Assembly (NCBI GenBank): GCA_026120185.1
Contig: JANUWF010001481.1
Span: forward strand, 2,981,001 to 3,045,000
Length of the DNA: 64,000 nt
Source: Voacanga thouarsii
Lineage: Eukaryota > Streptophyta > Magnoliopsida > Gentianales > Apocynaceae
Direction of reading: 5' to 3'
Of this stretch, positions 34,860-45,749 are shown piece after piece; the stretch's first letter is position 1, and each line of letters starts with the position of its first letter. A program made the translations under genes and the position numbers. The notes beneath the pieces were generated by a model, which saw nothing but the letters and a program-made list of their open reading frames with translations, was not told where the DNA came from and ran no database searches.

Positions 34860-35485
34860 TTCTTCCTCACAAATTTCTTTCTTCTTCCCGCTACCCATAA
34901 CCCCCCTTCTCGCAGATGCCAGTGACACCCTACCTCCACCCCCACGCTTGCCTCCACCCCTCTCTCCCTACCTCAGCCCCCACCCGCATGCCGCCCCTTC
35001 TCCCTTCCCCCTAACCCGTGCACCACCCTCTACACCCCCCCTGTTCACCCCTTCCCCGCTCACCCCCAACGCAGATCTCCCTTTCTCCTCACCTGACCAC
35101 CCCCCTGAACCCCCTCCCCCCGCCGCTCGTCCCCTACCCAGATCTCCCCCTCTCCCCTTGCAACCACCTCGCCGCTGCTCGTCCCCTCCCATCGCTCTCC
35201 CCTAACCCAGATCTCCACCCCCTCCCCCCGATCGCCGACCCCGGTCCCCTTCCTCGTCCCCATAACCACTTCCTATTCTTGCTTCCCTCCTACCCGAGCT
35301 CCCCCCACAACCTCTTCCTATTTTCCCAGGGCAGGAACTCGTCACCGCCTCCACCACTGGCAACTACCCCATCCAGAGAATTCCTCCTCACAGGCCCAAT
35401 ATTGAATCAAAGCTTCATGGCTGGAAAGCATTTGGAGAATTGTTCTACTCTGCAAGATGTGCATAAAACTGGTAAATTCTGTTAA
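34860..35485 (+). other. C-rich, pyrimidine-skewed tract with open frames
   Basis: At 34890-35330 the plus strand is made mostly of C and T with many CCCC runs, in sharp contrast to the AT-rich surroundings. Overlapping frames (34852-35205, 35018-35485) encode Pro/Ser/Leu-rich low-complexity sequence without domains. The second ends just past a GTAAATT donor-like site at 35472. It might be a first exon or 5' UTR of a lost gene, or captured DNA. No function is claimed. Confidence 0.4.
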
Positions 35486-38400
35486 ATTATGCCCTTACTA
35501 GTAAGTTCTACTCTGCTACTTCTTGGTGCAACAAGGACAGTTTCGGTTGCTAGAAGAGAGGGAGCAAAAAAAAATGTTTTGATGGGCTTGGAGTGATTGA
35601 ACTAGCTTGTAGAGTTTGCCTTAGCTAATGTTGTTTCGTGTGTGCTGAGGGCTAGCTATTCAGTTTGTGCTGAAGAAAGGAGTAGCGAGCTCCTTACTAT
35701 TGAGTGTAGGTGTGCTATGTGCAATTAAATGGTTACATGGGTAAATGTTGTGGCACCCCATAACAAGAGTATTTGACATGGTTATATGGGAAAATGTTGT
35801 GGTGATCTTAGGAGTTCTACTTTGAATCAGAGCACCAATTCATGGTCCTCTGATGTTTTTGCTTGTATTGGATATGGATGCCCTTTTTGTGTATTTGTTT
35901 TTCCTATTGACCATCGTGTAGGTTCACCAAAATAATCATTCAATTAACAAAACTAAGTAAACGCTAGTGGCTCCAACTGATCTGCACTTTGGCAAGGCAT
36001 TAATTTTTTCTTCATTACTTCCTAATTTCCTTATGGTTTTTTATAGGGAATTGATTGTGAAAATATCAAGTTTCATAAATACATATAGACAGCTTAAAAA
36101 CATTTTCTACGTTGAAATATTTTGGTGCTAGACAAATAGTGTAAAAATACATTAATATCTCTCAGCTTGCTAGACATGAAAATCATTGAGGTCAGCATCT
36201 TAGCTGGACACTATGGCTTGCTTGAGTTTGGGAAATTATGCTGGTTGATGATTATGTCTATTTTTTGCAATGATACTAATTCTCTTTCTTCCCTTTGGAC
36301 ATGTTTATGCTTGTTGTTTTCTGATCCTTCTTTTGGATGATAACTTATATGAATGGATCCCCATGAGTGATGAGTTATCATTCATTGTGAGTGATGGGTG
36401 ATCATTCCCCATGGGTAATGGGCAATTATCCTTACATTAGTTCTATTGAATAATTATTGTGACGTTTAATGTTTTTTTTTTTTAATGTTGTTGATTTTGT
36501 GGTGGCTTGGTACCTAGAAACGTCCAGTAATTGGGGAAAATTCTGCTGATCTTTTTTTTTTTTTTTTTTGGTCATCTTGATACTCCAAATAAGTTGATTA
36601 CCCTTAAACTTAATTTTATACAATAGATTTAAATAGGGCTTTTTGCATACTTGTCCACTTCTTATCAAGAAACTTTTACTTAGAAAAATAAACTTTTTAG
36701 GACTTACTAAGGATCCATCCTTTTTGTTTAATGATAAGTTATAGTAATTCCCAAGCTCATCAACTAATTCTTACAACGCCATTAACTAATTCCCAACTCT
36801 CTACATCTTCTCTTGAGACAGAATGTGTTTTAGCAGAGAGTAGTGAGACAAGAAAGAACTGGTCAGTGGCTGAGGTCCTTGTACTGTGTTTTAGCAGAGA
36901 GTTGGGATGGGATGAAAGAGAAGTCTAAGATCTCGTAACCTTGTGCTCATGCACGAAGAAAGAAAAGTTAGGTCTATATCTACATTGGCAGTGAATGTCT
37001 TTTGAAGTATCTTATCAGACTTTGAGCTGTTAAATTTTTTTATCGATTTACCAACAGAGACAGAATGTCAATCCTTAATGCATATCATTTAGATTTCTTC
37101 ATATTAAACTAGGATGCTAGCTTAGAATTTGCTGAAGGCTGCTTGATGCTAGACCAAGACATTGATTCATATGTAACCTAAAGGGGAAAAAATGTTATAT
37201 TTTCTCCATATATTTTAACTTGAGAAAGTACATGATTTTTATCCAGTTAGCAATTAACTTCCATAGTGTGCAAACTAGCATAGCCTTTTCTGGCATTTCA
37301 AGTGTTCAAATAAATCATGTATTATTAAGCCTTTATCTTTTTAATATGAACTTTATTAATGATTACTTTAAGGGCAAAATTCAGGCCATCTATGAGGAAT
37401 GTATGAAAATTGTATCTCAATAAATGCTTCAAGTAAATGCCCTTTGGTTACCTTGTCTCGTAGAATCAAATGCATTGATCCTCCCACTTTTATCACAGCT
37501 CAGATTACAGACTCCTTTGATTTAGAACACTTCTATCCAGGCTTCAAAGAGTTGCATCCTGGAATTCAATCTTTTATAGTGGTCAACACCTCAACAGTAG
37601 TTCCAATGTAGTCTAATTTACTTGTTTCTACAGGGTGGTGCTACAGTTTGGTGTATCGGCTTTCTGAAAATTTAGGGTCAAGGACTGACAATTTTAGGAG
37701 GTATGAATGAAGTGTATCGTTACTTGTAATTCCTTTGTATCTAAATGTAGATGCCTGATGTTTACCAAAAAAAAATGGTATATTAAGCTTTTCCTTTTAC
37801 TTTTAAGAAAAATTGCATCGGCACTGATTCTCGGAAGGAATTCAAATACTCTGCTATGAGCAACCTTTTTTTTTCCCCCCCTCAACATTACAGATTTGAG
37901 CACTTTACTTCAACTGTATGATTCTCAACTCAAAGAATGCTCTTTGCTGGTTATGGAATATTTTGCCCTTTTCACCCACTTCATGGCCTTCCACTTTCCA
38001 TTTGTGCTTTGGGCTATTTTTGCATCTTTTTTGTTCCACTACTTGTTTCTACTTTTCATGTTCTACTCCAGTTTCTTTACTTTTCCATATCTCTAATCTT
38101 CCTAATCATCTACTTTAGAATATCCAGTTTATTAGTATGAGCATAAGTTTGCTCTAGTTAAGCCTCGTCAAGTATTATATGATTACAAGTTTTGGCTGTT
38201 ATTTTTCTTTTAAGACTGCTATGGCATTGTTGTAATCTTTTGTTTATGTTATCTATTTTATCATTCCCATTTTTATGCGAACCTTGTTCTAAAACATAAG
38301 ATAATAGTTTATGATTTGGCTGGCTAATAGATTGGATGGGTCAATTATGACTTTAAGTTCCTATTTTTGTAGATCAGTTTTAGCTTCTCTTAAACATGAT

Positions 38401-39335
38401 ATTCATTTTAGGATTAAAAAAGATTATAAGTGAATTTTTGTTTTTTATCACCTACCACAAAAAGTTAATAACAGTACTTTCTTTGATTTCTACTTGGTAT
38501 AGGAATTAGTTTTCAGTTTGAGAAGTTGAAGAAATTGAGAGAATATCACATGACAAAGAAGACTGCAAGTGCATCTTTCTTATTTGTTACTACCACGATG
38601 GTGTTAAGGTAAACCTTAAACATGTAATATTGGAAAACCCCACACCAAGTGGACCCTTACAATTCATTTAGTCGTTTGTATCATTCGCCTAAAATGCATA
38701 TCAATTTTGGATTCTTATTGCCAGGACAATGTTGAGCTAAGTAGATTCTGGTGCCGTCCAACTTAAGGGGAGTTTCCCAGGTGCTAGAGAACTTTGAAAG
38801 TAGGCTTCAAATGGAATTGTATTAGCCTTCAATTTCATATTCTATTTGAAAGTATGCTTGTAGAGTTGGTGCAAAAAGCTGTTGACACACAGATTCAAGA
38901 AGTGTTGAAGACAAATGAGCGGTTGATAGTGGAGGTTTCTTTGCTAACACAGAAGTTTAAGGACCTAAGTGGATCAAATCAACCAGAAAATTAATATTCT
39001 TTCACTGTGTTTCTTAATTGTATTAATATTCCTTTACTGTTATTAAACCATGGACTTGTAGTTCATCTCACTTTCATATTATGATAATCTTTTGTATTTA
39101 ATTAAAGATGATGTTTGGTTAGGATTTGTGGTATTTTGTGAGGGAATTATATTTGTTTTGAATTTGTGGAAGGATGATGTTTATGTTTGTGGAAGGATGA
39201 TGTTTGTGTTAGATTTGATGATGTTTATGTTGGGTTTGTGGATATGTTTTGGCTTTATTATTTTATGAATTTGTCAAATGCAGGTGTTTGGTTATATGTT
39301 TAGATGAACTAGAATTCTGCCAAATTAAAGAAAAA
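35486..39335. other. Unassigned 3.9 kb, possibly inside a CACTA element
   Basis: AT-rich with T-runs (36470-36484, 36550-36570) and short frames only. Two stretches look exon-like: 38500-38608 (GISFQFEKLKKL..., followed by AAGGTAAAC) and 38725-38994, whose end (LVQKAVDTQIQEVLKTNERL) predicts a short coiled coil of the kind seen at the end of some CACTA or host proteins. The 37399-37611 frame has no motif. Nothing is firmly identified. Confidence 0.3.
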
Positions 39336-40247
39336 TTACCAACTGAAAAATTAGTTGGTAATTGAATAGAATTTGGTTGGTATTTCAATTGGTAATTGAA
39401 AATAATTCGGTTGGAAATATATTAAATAACAGTTAATAATTTTCAAACCAACTATCTACCAACAAACAACTTAGTTGGTAATTTACCAACAAAAAATTAC
39501 CAACAGATTTTAAATTACTAACATAGTTAGAAAATTACCAACTAAATATTTGGTTGGTAAAGAAAAAAAACTACCAACGGAAAAAAAGAATTAGCAACTG
39601 AACAACTCGATTAGTAATTTACCAATAAAAAATTACTAACAGATTTTAAATAACTAAAATAGTTGGAAAATTACCAACCGAAAGTCAGTTGGTAAATAAA
39701 TGAAACTACCAACTAAAAATAATAATTACCAACCAAAAGTCAGTTAGTAATTACCTACACATATATTGGTTGGTAGCAACATGTCTCAGTTGGTAAATTA
39801 GTAAATTACAATCTTATATTCAATACAAATTTACTAACCAAAAATTATAAATTTACAAACTACATTTTCGGTTGATAATTACCAACTGCAACAATCGGTT
39901 GGTAACATAAATGTTTGCTGGTAATTACCAACTAAAATAGTCAACTCAAATGCCAAACTTAATGCTAAATTTCCTACCGAAGATTTTACATTACCAACCG
40001 AAATAGTCAACTCAAATGCTAAACTTAATACCAATTTTCCAACCGACGATTTTACAGTACCAATAGAAATGTAGTTAGTAATTACCAACTGACTCCAAAA
40101 AATTTCGGTTGAAAAATCTACAAGCTAAGGTTTTTGCATGTGACGCCATTCGGTTGGTAATCGGTTAGTAAATTATAATTACCAACCGAATTTAGCTAAC
40201 TACCAATCGATTTTGTCAGTTGGTAAATCACTTTTTTTCTAGTAGTG
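39336..40247 (-). mobile_element. CACTA (En/Spm) transposon terminus with subterminal repeats
   Basis: On the minus strand the terminus reads CACTACTAGAAAAAAAGTG from 40247, the typical CACTA end. The adjoining 0.9 kb is packed with direct and inverted copies of TTACCAACYGA/TCRGTTGGTAA, as in CACTA subterminal regions. It interrupts Copia integrase coding after GNAL; the 3 bp at 40248-40250 (AGG) would be one TSD copy. The opposite terminus and TNP2 transposase were not found, so the element is truncated or its other end has decayed. Confidence 0.8.
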
Positions 40248-41250
40248 AGGGCATTACCCAAAAGATATTTAGTAACATTCATTGAGGACATGAGGGCTCT
40301 TGCTATTTCAAGTAAATCTTTGTCTTTTCTTTCAACTGTTCCATTTTGTTGTGGTGTATCACGAGAAGTTGATTGATGTACAATACCCTTCTCTAAGAGA
40401 AACATCCCCAAATGTTTATTGAAATATTCTGTTCTTTTATCTATCCTCAAGATGCCAATTTTGGGTTGAAATTGGTTTTCAATCATATGGAAAAATTCTT
40501 AACCCTTTGTCCAACTTTAGATTTTTTCTCTAATGAGTACATCCACGTAACTCTTGTATGATTATCAATAAAAATTACAAACCACTTTTTTTCAGAAATT
40601 GTGGTAACTTTAGATGGACCCCAAACATCACTATGAACCAAATGAAATGGCTCAGATGCAGAATATGGTTTTGTAAGAAAGGAAACACGATGTTCTTTAG
40701 CTAAATGGCAAACCTCACAACATATTTCTGAACAATCAGTTCCTTTAAAAGGTCCAAGAAATAAACGTTTGAGATATGGAAAATTAGGGTGTCCTAATCT
40801 CTTATGCCATAACATTATTTGATAATAGACAAAAGTAGAGTTAGTACTACCCAGTCCTGAGTATGTTTATTTCCAAATGTTATTTCATCAAAGTAGTATA
40901 GCCCATTTATTTCTCTAGCGGTTCCAATCATCTTCCTCGAACTCTAGTCCTGAAAAACACAATGTGTGGGTAGAAAAAGAATAGAACAGTTAGAATCTTT
41001 TGACAATTTACTGACAGAGAGAAGATTACAGGTAAATTTTGGAATATGTAAAAGTTATTTTTTTCTGAAACTTTAACATGTCATTTGCCTGCAATTAGTG
41101 AAAAACTTCTATCAGCTATTCTGATATTTTCGTGAAATATATGTGAACGGCTTGCCATATTATCAAGGGCCGTCAAATCAATAATCTAAGGACAAGCTTT
41201 TGCAAGCATGGAGAATGCTTTTACTTTCTACCTAATTATGCCACGACTTG
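40248..41250 (-). pseudogene. Copia pol fragment: GAG-pre-integrase and integrase (Copia 1)
   Basis: At 40815-40483: LWHKRLGHPNFPYLKRLF, CCEVCHLAKEHR (HHCC zinc domain), then HSDVWGP and FIDNHTRVTWMY. At 40486-40248: LRIDKRTEYFN (expected S/D before N changed), HQSTSRDTPQQNGTVERK and NVTKYLLGNAL, broken by the CACTA end. A frameshift near 40483 separates the two parts. The protease zone, 40816-41250, is worn. Confidence 0.8.
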
Positions 41251-42336
41251 ACGGGAACACTAGGTGAAGAATAGGACTTTAGCAACTTAGGAAGATGGTC
41301 AATTTGTTCTTTGGTGAAGGAAAATGAATCAGCTTCATGAGCAGTAGTAGTGTTCCATTCTCCAGTTCTATTTCACTAGCCATTTATTGGTCTTCCATGA
41401 TTTTTGTAGCAAGTTTCCTTGGTATGACATGATTTTCCATAGTAGTCACAGCATAGATGAATTTTTATCTCCGTTGCATTAATTCTACAGTATTCAATGA
41501 TTGACCTAGGCCTTCGGAATTGCAGGAACTGGTGTCCCTAAGCTATCTTAGAATTGGGAAACTGCTAGGGTAGACCCTTCAATAGTTCTGACTGAAAGAG
41601 GGTGCTTCCTTCCTAGCATCACATGTTTGCAGGTCTCTTGCTGACATACTTTAGAGAATACCTCTCCAATTGGTGGTAAAGGATCTCTCCCTATGATGTG
41701 ACCATGTACCTCATTGAATTCAACATTTAAGCCTGCAAGAAACTTAAAAATGCTACTAACACCTACCATTTTCTTGTAGTGGTTGTGGTCCTCCTATAAG
41801 TTCCACTCATAGTCATTGAAAAGGTCCAGATCTTGCCAAATTATTTTCAAAGAATTAAAGTATTTAATAACAGAATCCTCACCTTGTGAATTTCACCAAT
41901 CGTATGGTTAACTATACTGGGACTAATTCCCAAGATCAGGGTACATTTGAGAAACAATGTCCCATAGATCCTTGGTAATAGTGTCACACATATAATTCAC
42001 ACCAATCTCTTCAGTCAGAGAATTGGCAAGCCATGTCATCACCATGGAATTTTCAGCATTCCAAGTGGTATAGGCATGATGTTTCACATTAGGTGTCACT
42101 GTGTCTCCTCTGAGATAACTAATTTTGACTCTCCCTCTAATATTTATCCGAACTAATTGAGACCAACAAAGAAAATTATTATCATTTATCTTGATAATAG
42201 AAATCTAAATCATATGGCTTTTTGAAGGGTTTTAGGTGATTTCGGGTTCAGTTTGAAAGGAACGAGTGTTGGCAAATGTAATTTTTGACATGTTAGGGAC
42301 AAGAGGATGGGTTCAATCCCTAGGAATTTGTTCTCT
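41251..42336 (-). pseudogene. gag: Copia gag (Copia 1)
   Basis: Best piece 41769-41548: IFKFLAGLNVEFNEVHG, then GRDPLPPIGEVFSKVCQQE, parallel to gag of Copia 2. Upstream parts (to about 42250) show the worn beginning of gag. Stops are frequent. Confidence 0.7.
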
Positions 42337-42573
42337 GCTCTGATACCAAAAAGACAAGGAAAGATTGGATTGAATTGTTTCTGCATTGAAGTTACATAGG
42401 ATTTTAAGGATCTTTTATAGGATGCATTTATGGTAACTAGTCTCTCTAATTATATTATCCCTATGATTGCTCTAATTGATTTACTTACAGCTATAATTGA
42501 CTTAATTACAGCTATACAAATCTATATTTAATTACAAAAAATTACTCCTAAAACTACTCCTAATTTTCCAACA
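42337..42573 (-). repeat. Copia 1 PBS and 5' LTR (about 220 bp)
   Basis: Minus-strand PBS TGGTATCAGAGC at 42348-42337, perfect for tRNA-iMet. The LTR runs from TGTTGGAAAATTAG (42573) to about 42353. It is short, as in several Copia lineages. Confidence 0.75.
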
Positions 42574-42627
42574 TTACCTGATTCTAATCTAATATCTAAA
42601 TCTAATTCTATGTCTAAGCTAGAAAAG

Positions 42628-42877
42628 TGTTGGAAATTCGGTGTACTTAGGCAATTAGTGCCTAGGAGTATGTAATTATAAATTAGGGCAGTTAGTTGTG
42701 AATATGTGCATTTTAGGAAAGTTGACTTTTATTGTCTTACATTAGTGATTGCCTTAAATCAGTGATTTCATTCTTGATTTGAAGGTTTTTTATTACATCA
42801 TGTATTTTCCTATAAATTTCAATTCAATGAATAGAGAAATTATCCCTATACACTTACCTTTTGATTTGGTATTAAAG
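42628..42877 (+). repeat. Copia 2 5' LTR (about 235 bp) and degenerate PBS
   Basis: Starts TGTTGGAAATTCGG. The PBS remnant TGGTATTAAAG (42867-42877) has transitions against TGGTATCAGAG. The LTR end near 42863 is approximate. It is head-to-head with Copia 1, with 54 bp (42574-42627) between LTR starts. Confidence 0.7.
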
Positions 42878-42970
42878 TAAATCGATTTTTTCCCATCTTC
42901 TAGTTCTTGTTGTCTTTTTCTTCCATTTTTTTTTTATAATTTTTTTCCCACTCCCTAAACCATTAGCACC

Positions 42971-43905
42971 ATGTCAGAAATCTCTATCAACTCTACCACC
43001 CCAGTTTCCGAACCCACTCCTATCTAAATAACATTGAAAAATTTTGCTGCAACCAATACCGAATCACACTCTATCTAAATCACCGCGATTCGTCTGAATG
43101 GTGATAATTTTTTGCAATTGTCTAAATCAGGTCACATGTATATTCATGGTCATAGGAAGATGGGATACCTAACTAGTGAGAAAAAACCTCCGGCTGAGAA
43201 TGATCCGACGTACGCTATATGGGATGCTGAAATTTCAATGGTCATGATGTGGCTGGTAAATTCAATGGAAGAAAACATTAGCTGTAACTATATATGCTAT
43301 CTAATGGCACAAGAGCTTTGGGAGAATAAGAATCAAATGTACTTGGATTTGGGAAATTAGTCCCAATCTTCGAGTTAACTCTAAAACTAGGAGAGATGTG
43401 ATAAGGGGAGGACAATGTGACTAAGTATTTTAATTTGCTGAAGAGAGTATTGCAGGATCTTGATCTTTTCAACACCTATGAGTGGAAATCCATAGAGGAT
43501 GCTTGCCATCATAAGAAGCTAGTGAAGGACAATTCGATTTTCAAGTTTCTTGCAGGCCTTAATGTCAAGTTTAATGAAGTGAAGGGACGAATCCGAGGAA
43601 GATAGCCCTTGCCTCCAATTGGTGAAGTTTTTTCGGAGGTAAGAAGAGAGAAGAGTTGTAGGAACATTATGTTGGGAAAAAAGGGACCTAGAATAGCCAT
43701 AGAAGGGTCTTCTCTTATTGTTACAGGTTTGGGTTCTGCCCTGGCAGCTGCAGGTTCAAACTTGGCAAAATATCCCAGGAATTCACACAAAAGTGCTGAA
43801 AAAAACCTCGAGTTTGGTGTGATTATTGCAATAAATCATGTCACACTCATGAAACCTATTGGAAAATACAAAGGAAGTAACGAATTTCAAGCCTAGACAG
43901 AGGAA
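42971..43905 (+). pseudogene. gag: Copia gag (Copia 2)
   Basis: ATG 42971 (MSEISINSTTPVSEP). The gag domain has HMYIHGHRKMGYLTSEKKPP, WLVNSMEENIS, then YFNLLKRVLQDLDLFNTYEW, IFKFLAGLNVKFNEV, PPIGEVFSEVRREK. Stops at about 43025 and 43359 and frameshifts break it. The order and wording equal those of Copia 1, so both belong to one lineage. Confidence 0.8.
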
Positions 43906-44480
43906 TCAACGTGGTCCTCCTACTACAAATGAGGCCGAAGTCAGCCCCTTCACTAAGGAGCAGTTGGGCTATCTCCGAATACTGCTAAACTCAAATTCTT
44001 TGTCTAGTACTCCTAGTGTTTCTGTGGCACAAATAGGTAGCGAGATATTTGCTCTATCTTGTAACCTAAATTCTTCTACTCCATGGATAATAGATTTTGA
44101 AGCATCAAACCATATGACTAGTTCTTTGAATTTCTTTAACTCTTATTCTCCATGTTCTGGATTTGAAAAGGTTAAAATTGCATATGGAAGTTTTTCCCCA
44201 TCACAGGTAAAGGTTCTATAAAAATCTCTGAAAGAATAGGTCTTAAATATGTCGTTCATATTCCTAAACTTACCTGCAATCTCTTGTCGTTAGTAAATTA
44301 TATGTTAATTTAACTATTTGGTCACTTTCTTTATGTTGTGTCTTTCAAGACCGAAGCTCAAGGAGGACGATTGGCAATGCTAAGATGAGAGATGGCCTAT
44401 ACTATTTTGAAGGTGATTTGTCTAGTAATAAAAAGGCTCAGGCCTAAGTAGTAATAGTTCTATCTCTATTTTTTAACAAA
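43906..44480 (+). pseudogene. Copia protease region (Copia 2)
   Basis: Frame 43859-44221: NEAEVSPFTKEQLGYL then WIIDFEASNHMT. The usual active-site motif is WIIDSGASDHMT, so S-G is replaced by F-E and the enzyme would be dead. Further coding to 44450 is worn. Confidence 0.75.
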
Positions 44481-45418
44481 TTATGTTTTGGCATTACAAA
44501 TTAGGACATCCGAGTTTTGTCTATCTAAAACATCTATTTCCATCACTTTTTAAAAATATTGATATCATATCTTTACATTGTGAGAGTTGTTTTTTAGCAA
44601 AGAGTCATCGCAGAACTTATATTCCTAAATCCTATTGTCCATTAAAACACTTTTATTTACACCACAATGTTGTTTGGTGGCCTTTAAAAATCACTACTAT
44701 GATAGGGAAACAATGGTTTGTGACATTTATAGATGACCATACTCGTCTTTATTAGATTTACATCTTGCATGAAAAATCTGATGTTGAAAAAACTTTTTAA
44801 GATTTTTTCAATCTGATTGAAAATCAATTTCAAACAATAATTAGTATACAACGTTCAGATAATGGAATGGAGTATTTCAATAAGTTTTTGGCTGTTTTTT
44901 ATGCGAAAAAGGTATTTCACACCAATTTACGTGTCGTGATACATCTAAACAAAATGGAATTGCTGAAAGGAAAAAATAAACACTTGCTTATGGTAGCTCG
45001 TGATCTCATGTTTCACAAGAATGTTCCAAAGTATTTGTGGGGGGATGCAATCTTGACAGCATCATGCTTAATTAATGGTCTACCTACGCATGTTTTACAA
45101 TACAAAACACTATTAGATGTTTTCAAAAGAGAATTTCCTGCATCAAGGCTCAATTCGGATTTACCGTTGAAAGTTTTTGGCTGCACCATTTGCCTAACAA
45201 ATTTCAGTCTAAGTTAGATCCGAGAGCTGAGAAATGCATTTTTTTTTTTAGGCTATGCACCTAATCAAAAAGGGTATAAATGTTTTAACTCTCACAACAA
45301 AAAAAAAATACCACATTACTATGGATGCCTCGTTTTGTGGAAAAAAATCCATTTTTTACGCAAAATTCTCTTCAGGGAGAGAAAATACAGAAAGAAAAAT
45401 TTTGGGAGACATCTGAAG
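44481..45418 (+). pseudogene. Copia GAG-pre-integrase and integrase (Copia 2), cut by element B
   Basis: FWHYKLGHPSFVYLKHLF and CESCFLAKSHR (zinc domain), WFVTFIDDHTRLY, a TAG at about 44754, then MEYFNKFLAVF, VPKYLWGDAILTASCLING and VFGCTICL, and finally LDPRAEKCIFF. It stops at 45418 where the LTR of element B starts. RT and 3' LTR would lie beyond the right edge of the window if the nesting is simple. Confidence 0.8.
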
Positions 45419-45695
45419 TGTAATACCCTATTTTGAACCACCATTAGTTCATGGAGAAAGTCATGCATAGCATAGCCTATTATATTTTATTTGATAACTG
45501 TGAACTATTTTTGTGAAGCCTATGTGATTTATGTGCTTGATGTTTCATTGAATTATTTATTTGAGCATAGCAGTGTTATATGAGATGGTAGAGTCTTAGT
45601 TCTTATGGAGTAAAATTTAATGAAAAAAAAGAATGAAGTGAGTTGAGTTAGATTTATGGAAATTTATTTGATGATTATTAACACAAAAGTTATTG

Positions 45696-45749
45696 TGGAA
45701 TAGTGGTTAGAGCTTGGTGTGTATTCTTTGGTGACTTGAGTTCAAATCA
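45696..45749 (+). promoter_or_regulatory. tRNA-like A-box/B-box module in B 5' LTR
   Basis: A-box-like TGGAATAGTGG (one mismatch to TRGYNNARNGG) and B-box-like AGTTCAAATCA. The shared surroundings GTTATTGTGG...GTGGTTAGAGCTTGG link it to the copies in A2 and in B's 3' LTR. Confidence 0.55.

Noticed and set aside
35018..35485. Proline-rich frame as a real extensin-like protein
   Set aside because: Several frames on both strands are open here because of base skew; there is no signal peptide or regular SPPPP repeat.
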